This document shows positions 37,438 through 45,000 of a stretch of 64,000 nt of DNA, piece after piece (positions within the stretch are counted from its first letter, which is position 1; each line of letters starts with the position of its first letter). Position numbers and translations under genes: made by a program. Origin of the DNA: Symbiodinium sp. CCMP2592 (lineage: Eukaryota > Sar > Dinophyceae > Suessiales > Symbiodiniaceae); NCBI GenBank assembly GCA_905221615.1, contig CAJNDT010000979.1, positions 220,001 through 284,000 of the forward strand, read 5' to 3'. Below the pieces are notes generated by a model. The model saw only the letters and a program-made list of their open reading frames with translations, was not told the DNA's origin and did no database searches.

Positions 37438-37939
37438 AGGCGTTTGGCTTGCAGCAGGTGTAGTTTCTCACTGAGTCCACCGCTGCCGCCATAACCCTAG
37501 CGAGGCCCACACGTGTGGCCCGCGAAATCCCGACACACCGGTCTGTGGCTGCCTAGGGCCCACTGTGCTGGTGTGAGGCTTCTTTTACGTCACCAAGGAC
37601 CATCTCCTGATTGGGTGCTGCTGGCTGCCATTCGTGGCCCATCAGTTGCTTTTTTCAGGGGATTGGCAACCCCGTGCATGGGACGCACCTTCAATCTGTG
37701 GTTGTTGGTTGCCACTGCACTTTTTTCTAGCGCTGGCGCGCCTTTTCTCTGGAGAGGAGGCGTGGCATCGCCGCTTACGTCGTCGCCGAACTTCGGCGCG
37801 ACTTACACTGGGGCTTTTCTTGAAGGGTCAGGAACTACCTCAAGAGCGGGTTCAGGCAGCAATCGCCGTCCTGCAGAAGCACCACTCAAAGAGTTCACTT
37901 CCTCTACGTGCACTACGCAAGCTACAATCCCCCGGAGCC
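37438..37939 (+). promoter_or_regulatory. LINE 5' leader
   Basis: About 500 bases from the left target duplication to the ORF1 start. For a LINE this part is expected to carry the internal promoter, but I see no recognisable promoter motif. It contains an upstream ATG at 37678 in the ORF2 frame, which stays open all the way into ORF2. Confidence 0.5.
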
Positions 37940-39028
37940 ATGGGAGGGAATGGGCAATGGAAGTGCCGACACTGCAAGCAACATTGCAAGGCGTCGGCTC
38001 TGTATTGCCAAAGTTGTGGCACGTTCTGGCAGCAAGCTATAGAAAAGGAGCCGAAGTATGCGCATGCCGCTCAACCCTCGGAGCCCTGGAGTCGCGAATG
38101 GGCGGACTGGGAGAGTGGTTGGGAAAGCCCACGGCAGCGTGGGGGTTCCCCGAGAAGACGCGGCCGCGGCAAGGGCGGCGGCAAACAACAGCAGGGCAAA
38201 GACAAAGGCAAAGCCAAGGGCAAGGGAGAGTCATCGCAGCCGGCTGCTTCGCAGCCACCTGCCCTGGCCTCTTTGCCGAAGCCGCCGCAGCCGGCCATGC
38301 TGCCACAGCCCCCGGAAGCTGGGGGAGCGGGAGCCAGGCCCAGTCCTGGCGATCCAGCATTGCAAGCTCTGCTGGGAGCCTTGGCACAGAGTCGGGAGGA
38401 GTTACCGAGCAGTATCAAGGATATCCTAGACGCCCACATGCAGGCCGACCACAAGGCATTCTCGCGGTCCCTTCACAAAGCAGTGGCTGCACAAGGTGCA
38501 GCTCGACGAGAGCTCAGTGCTCTCAGAGTGGCTCGCCGAGAATACACACAGGCCTGGCTGGTCTATGTCGAGGGGCTATGCTCGACGTGGACAGCCCAGA
38601 TTGCGGAGAAGGCCTCGGTCATGCAGAAGTTTGCAGAGCAGGAGGAAAAATGGGAAGCCCAGCTGACCGACTGTACAAAAACGATCGCTCAGCTGGCTTC
38701 CGATGCCAACCAGACAGGCAACAGCGCGGAACCCATCGAAGTGGACGAAGACGAAGAGGATTCCATGATAGATGCCTCGGCGCAACAGGAGGCACAGCGA
38801 CAGGCAGCCCTGGAGCGGGTTTTGGGACAGGAGACTCAGATCACCCAGGCCCTACAGGAAGCAGCCAAGGCAGCAGGCGAGCAAGCAGAAGCCTTTGCAG
38901 AAAAGGAACGGGAGCGATCTCCGCGACGGAGAAAGCCAGAAACTGCAAAGGATGGTGCTGCCTCACGACAGCCGCTACTGTCTACAAACAAAGCGGGCGC
39001 CGACGCGAAGTCGGAGGGCCCTCAGTAG
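37940..39028 (+). CDS. LINE ORF1: zinc-finger, basic, coiled-coil RNA-binding protein
   Basis: A 362-residue protein if translation starts at ATG 37940, the first ATG in this frame, in a strong GCCATGG context. The frame is open further upstream but only with non-ATG codons. Residues 7-27 form a RanBP2-like zinc finger: W7, then C9, C12, C23 and C26 with the family's spacing, though the usual asparagine between the pairs is replaced by C16. Residues about 65-98 are rich in Arg, Lys, Gly and Gln. Residues about 135-265 look helical or coiled-coil, followed by an acidic patch (PIEVDEDEED) and a second helical segment with an RSPRRRK tail. By analogy with other LINE ORF1 proteins it should bind element RNA and form the ribonucleoprotein. 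The stop lies 38 bases before the first ATG of ORF2, in a different frame. Confidence 0.82.
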   Translation: MGGNGQWKCRHCKQHCKASALYCQSCGTFWQQAIEKEPKYAHAAQPSEPWSREWADWESGWESPRQRGGSPRRRGRGKGGGKQQQGKDKGKAKGKGESSQPAASQPPALASLPKPPQPAMLPQPPEAGGAGARPSPGDPALQALLGALAQSREELPSSIKDILDAHMQADHKAFSRSLHKAVAAQGAARRELSALRVARREYTQAWLVYVEGLCSTWTAQIAEKASVMQKFAEQEEKWEAQLTDCTKTIAQLASDANQTGNSAEPIEVDEDEEDSMIDASAQQEAQRQAALERVLGQETQITQALQEAAKAAGEQAEAFAEKERERSPRRRKPETAKDGAASRQPLLSTNKAGADAKSEGPQ

Positions 39029-39066
39029 GCCTCACATTGAGCCGACCGGGATATGTGGGGCGACCA

Positions 39067-42000
39067 ATGCCCACCTCGCTTAAGAGTGGGCGATTTTCCA
39101 ATCCCTTGACACATAGTGTCACCCGAGAGCTGGACTATGTTTCTCCTTTCATGGCGGCTACCTTGGGACAACGTATGCACTACGAGGCCAGTCTGGCCAG
39201 GATGGGCATCCAGGTTGCAGAGCTGGATCCACGAGTTGCCGATTTCCCTACACACTGGGACCATTGTGGCTGTGACCCGGCTGGGCACGGATGGCCAGAT
39301 GGTGAGATTCTCTGCGGGTTTGTTTCCACATTCCACGACCTCCTTGATCAAGTGGGTTCGACAAGGATGAGTTGTGACGAGGTGGGAGCAGACTTTCAAG
39401 GGTCTCATCTGAAGGCCCCGCACCCTTGCCTGAGGCCAGCAACATCTGTACAGTTGGGATGCGCTGTACATAGTGAGCAGGCTTGTGACATTTTGCGCGA
39501 CACGAGCCTCGGCGTGAGTAGGGATGTACAGAGCCTTTCGTGCCAAGCTAAGCCTGTGCCTTCTCTGCCTCCCGCCAGGGTTATCAGTTTTGACCTTACA
39601 CCCACCATTGTTCCATTCGCACCTGGGGATCGCCTCCCCCCGTTCCGTTCCGAGGGGCACTCGCCCACCAGGACACCTGGCACCCTGCCAGTGTGCAAGG
39701 ACAGGCCTTCACCCAAGGATGCTACAGTCCGGACGCATGTGCAGCCTGTTGCTGGCACTGCGGATTCTGGCCTAGCCCTTAGGGCCAGTGCGAAGGTTTT
39801 CTACCCAGGCTCACGCACAAGGGGCGCGGACCCTCATGCGTCGGGGCCTCCAGGCACACACCGAGCACACAATGCCCAGGCCTGCGAGAAACACACCATC
39901 GCTTTATCGCAGCATGTGCAGCCTGTTGCTAGCACTGCCCTCAACCACCTTCCAGGGTCTGGGCCCATCTTGCTTCAGGATCCCTTGTCCCATCACCAGC
40001 AAGACTGCAATTGGCAGACCGTGTGCTCCTTGGACCACTGCATTCCTCCGAACCCGGAGGTACATCGACATGTTGGTTGTTCCAAGGCCGGTTCCCTGTC
40101 GAACCTTGACAACCACGCTCCTGTCACTTACACAACCGAGGTCGGGCAGGCCCATGGCGGTTCCAGTGCCGGCCCTTTTGCAAGTCTTGCACGCCCGGCT
40201 GCACCAGGAAAGAAAGGGCATCCAACCTTGCAGCATGTGCTACCATCACTGCCACGCAAGCCCACTGACCTGCAGCACATTCTGGCAGCTGCTGTTCCTG
40301 TCCATCCGCCAGATCTTGTGCCGACGCTCCTGGGGCAGCCGCCTGAAAAGCTTGCTGCATACACCGAGGCCCCTGAATATGATTCGGAGGGCCAGGCTCG
40401 GTACACGGTCTTTGACCCATCCTCTCATGTGCGCTCCAGACGCTTTCAAAGAGGATGGACCTTGGGTGACATCGTAGCGGATGCTATCGGAAGTGCAGCG
40501 TTTCCGGTGAGCCGCATCCAGGTTATTCACCATTGCATGCCGGGTTACCCTGCACCGCAAGTGATCCTCTCGGATAGAAGGACTCCTGGTGCCGCGCTTC
40601 CGCTCGACCTGCGTAGCTGCGGCGGCATGATACATACGGCCCAGCTGCAGGCGCCTCACACATGTGACGACCTGCGGGGCCTTGATGCCCGCCCTTCTGT
40701 GCACCTGCCGGCCACCTGCCTCATGCGCAACTCCCAGGGATCTCCAGTTGGGATGTTGGTGCCGCCCACAGAAGCGCATGAATGGATTGCAGTTACAGCG
40801 GATGACCAGCCACGCCCTGCTGCGCATGGCCAGAGCAGCACCACGATCACTACTACGGCTATGCAACCGTACCCGCCGCGCCTGCTTGGTTTTGAACAGC
40901 CTGTTGCGATTCAACCCCGGGTAGTGCCAGCCATTCTGGCCGAGGCCGCGGTTTGGCCGAGTCTAGTCACCCAACCGACTGGTACATGTACCCCAATTGA
41001 GCAACTGCGGTTGCTTCCACCTTTTGGTCGGGTTGCCAGTGACGGACACACTGTCCCTTTCTCCCTCATTGTTCAGGGTTTCCCGCCTGTTAGACTTTGG
41101 GGGTCCCGACACTGGGCACTCATGGACTTTTGCTACTATGCGGCCATCCAGCTGGATGCTCCACCCACGCAGGTGCATTTCATCACCTCTCCTCTTCCCG
41201 GTATTGATGCGCCACAAATTGTTGTTGTTGAGCCAGGGCAAGCTGAGGGCGGCACTTTGCTTCCTCTTGACCTTAGAGAGCTTGAGCTGGGTGTCATGCC
41301 GGTCGATGTGGAGGAAGGGATGTCAATCAGGGACATCTTGGACCGCGCTGCAACAACGCTCCCTGAATTGCATGGGCGGCTTGTGGAACCCTGGAGCCAG
41401 GACCGCGTGTCTATCCAGGACTGTCGTGGGAGAGTTTATACTGAGCTCCCTGCTGCACTCGAGGAGCTTCAATGGCTGGCCTTGCGAATCCGCCCGCCGG
41501 AGCCCACCTGGGCGGCACACTCGATCCTCCCTACGGTCCAGCCGACCCCGCCAGAAGTCACTACCACATCGACAACCCTCATGAGGACTTCGGTGCCTAC
41601 GGCTGCTGTGGTGGTGGTGTGTGATGGCTCTACTGTGCGCTCGGCCACCTATCCCCTCGAAGGATTGCCCTTCAGAGCGATTCTCCTTGACCTTTTGCGT
41701 GCACTGGTAGGCCTTGGCAGGCTCCGCGAAGAGTTCACACTTCAGTTGGCCCCAGTCCTTTCCAGGGCTACCGCACCTGATCACCTCATTGTCCCTATCT
41801 TAGCTGTGACTCATGCACAGGGAGCAACAGTGATGGTCGACCCGGGCGTGGACGCGCTGCAGTTGCACCCGATGGTGCTCCCGCAAGGTGTCAGGGCAGG
41901 CGATGCGTTGGCAAGCGCGCAACGGCAAGCTGGCATTCGCGTCTACGTGAACGGTGTGCCTGAAGAGCTCTGTCGTCGAGCTTTGCGGACTGGTGATTAT

Positions 42001-45000
42001 TTGGTCTTCACTGACAATCCCAGGCCCTCATACGTGGTCCGAAATATAGACCCGGCCCTTGATCGCATTGATGAGCTGCGGCTCTTTTCCTTCCCGTTGG
42101 CACTGCCTGGCCTTGGGTACATCAGCACCACATCTCCTGTTACACTGCTTGCACGACCGCGCAATGTACCTTTTGGGGATGTTTTAGACCGGGCGTTACA
42201 GGAACGAGCCGCCCGCATGGGCACTGCGCACCGGGAGCGCCGATCGGCATGGCTTCTGGAACCTGCCAGAGCACCGCACAGACTTTGGCTGGATACGCCG
42301 CTGACACCAAGCCTGCGGCAGGCCGGGGAGCTGATCACCGAAAGTGGCCTCTTAGCGCCAGGCTCCATGCTGGCAGATGCGGATTCTGATGCGGCGACCA
42401 CTGCTGCGATTCTTTTAATCGTGACTGGAGCCGATGACGTATACCGGACCTATACAATTGCCGACCCGGTGACTCCCTTGGGCTATCACCTTGTGCATCT
42501 CACACCGGGTGTTACGGTCAGCCTGGCAGGGCTTCCTGTGCCTCCTGGCTTCCATTACCGCCCGCCGCCACATACCCGAACCGGGGCGCACTTTCTCTTT
42601 GTGCGAGGTGCGGGCACTGGCCCCCTCACGGTCACAACGGAACCTGATGCACCTGTTGCGCCGGCTGAGCTGCCAATAGAGCCTGCGGCCCCGGTCATCG
42701 ACATTGACGATGCTGAAGATGTCGAAGTCATACCCCCCGCGGTTGTCGTCCCTTCTTCCCCGACTGAGGACACATCACATGCTGAGCCACGGGAGGGTAC
42801 CTCTCTTGCCAGTTTGACTGTAGGCCGTCGGCCCGCCACTGGGCGTGCTCCTGGCCGCGCGGGCCTTCCGAAACAAATGGCCCATGTCTGTCACGATGCG
42901 CACCCTGGTGGCGGTGTTCACCCCAGGGCCAGTGCGGCCACAACTGCCACAGCATCAGGTGTTCCCTCTGATTCCACCATGCCGCCAGACATTTCTTCCT
43001 CTGACCTTCAGCACGCGACACTTCCAGCTGTGCGATCTGTTGGTGTGCCGTTGGTGCCTACTCCGTTTGGAAGACGGCATATACCGCACCAGACACGTGC
43101 TTCAGCTGGTTGCAGGCTCCCTGAGTCAGCGGTGAAACCGGCAGCCAGCGTGAATACTGGCATTAAGTGTGACAGCCCTGGCCACGTCGATGGGCCGAAA
43201 GAGACTTCACTACACATTGGCCTGCCCAATGATGCGATTGATGTGGCCTTAGATGGATTTGCCCTACAACATGCTTGTGTGCGTAAGCCTGCCCGCCTGG
43301 ATTTGCCAGTTGAAACGGCCGCCTTCCTCAACTGCCTACCCAGCGCCACCAGCACTGAGAAGCCTTCTTCACTTCTCATGTATGTTGATGGATCTTTTGA
43401 AGATGGTCGGGGGGCTTGGGCTGTCTGTTGCTTAGGTCTTTTCGAGGACGAGTGGCGCTGGATCGGATACTTCGCCGACAAGGTGCCCGAACAAATTGCG
43501 GTTCACTCTGCCTTTGAGCCAGAACTCTATGCACAGTTAGTTGCCCTGGGGGTCGCAGCGCGTGCTGGCATTTCAGCCACCGTGTACTACGACTGTCAGT
43601 CGGCCTCCCTTGTTGCTTCTGGCTCTGCTGCTACGAGTGCTGCCACTGACCTGGCCAGAGCAGCAGTTCACCTTTACATGTGCTGTGCGGTGCAGGGGCG
43701 ATGCCCGGCCATGCAACATGTTAGGTCACACCAGGGCAACCCTCTGAATGAACTGGTCGATAGGATGGCCAAACTGGCACTCCGGAGTGCCCGCCCTCCA
43801 GCCCCACTCGGAGATTCAAATGTGGCTGATTACATATGCAACCGTGAATTTGACTGGCTCTGGCTGTATACGGCTAGCCAGCAATCATGCATATGGCCTG
43901 TTGTTGACCAGGATGGGTGCACTGAGCCTGCTTGTCTCCCGCCTCGCTCCCAGCTGCCAGAGACTCCCAGTGCCTGGGCATTTGCTAACAGGGACAAGGG
44001 GCCCACCCACATGTCTGTTCGTCTCCGTGCAGTCACATACAACACTCTTTCTTGCCAAACGGCCCTGCAGAGACAGTGTTTGCATACTTACATGCAACGA
44101 CACCACATTCAGGTCTTGGGCCTTCAAGAAGCCAGGCAGACGACGGAGCCAAAGACGTGTGTCCAGGGCGTCATCCGCTTCTCGGGACCCACCGAGCAGG
44201 GCCAACTGGGTTGTCAAATTTGGGTGGACTTAAGTGCAGGGCCGTGGGTGAGATCTGCCTTTTGTGTCACCTTTCGGCATCCACGACTTCTCGAAGTACA
44301 GGCCAGGCTTGGTGATCAACCCCTCCTTTTGATATCGGGGCATTGCCCTACCTCGGTAGCTCCTGCCGCCGAGAGACAAGCGTGGTGGAGAATGCTCCGG
44401 GACCGTTTGCTGGCTCGGCCCCCAGGGCATGTACCATTACTTCTGCTTGATGCCAATGCCAGGTTTGCGCTGCAAGGAGAGGCGGAGCAGCCCAGTAATG
44501 ATAATGGCACTGAGCTCGAACGCATTGTGGCAGAATTCTCGCTGGGTAGAACGGCGGCATTTGAGCCTGGAGGTGGCCCGCGTATTACTTGGCAACCTCC
44601 AGCGCACAGTCTTGCATCTGGTGCTTGCTTGGACTATGTCCTCTGCTGCAGCACGTGGTTCAACAGCGGCACTGAGCAGAAGGTCTTGCCCATCGAAGAC
44701 GTGCATGCCGGCATTGACCACACACCGGTTATGGTTTCGTTCTCCCTTGATGTTTGGAGACCTCCGAGGGACCCACTGCGGATCGATCGAGCAGCCATGC
44801 TTACAACCGAAGGTCAGCAGCGCCTGCAGCATCTGTTTGACACCCTGCCCGAAGTGCCATGGCACACCTGTGTCGATGAGCACCTTCAGATTGTCAACAG
44901 CCACTTGCAGCAAGGGATTCTCCAGACCTTCACCGGGGGCGAACGACCTCGCAAGCCCACCATTTCAGACGCCACCTGGCAACTCATCCGAGCTAGGCGC

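Noticed and set aside
37634..37939. Longer ORF1 starting at 37634
   Set aside because: That codon is GTG, and no ATG occurs in this frame before 37940, which has a strong start context directly before the zinc finger.
37513..39066. A single 3485-residue LINE ORF starting at 37513
   Set aside because: The first codon there is GTG, not ATG, and the translated segment over ORF1 shows no known domain. ORF1 in the other frame has a clear zinc finger and a good ATG. I start ORF2 at ATG 39067 and keep the open upstream frame as a finding.
39788..40477. 229-codon alternative frame within ORF2
   Set aside because: The ORF2 frame is continuous through it and the downstream domains are in the ORF2 frame, so this is a shadow frame in GC-rich sequence.
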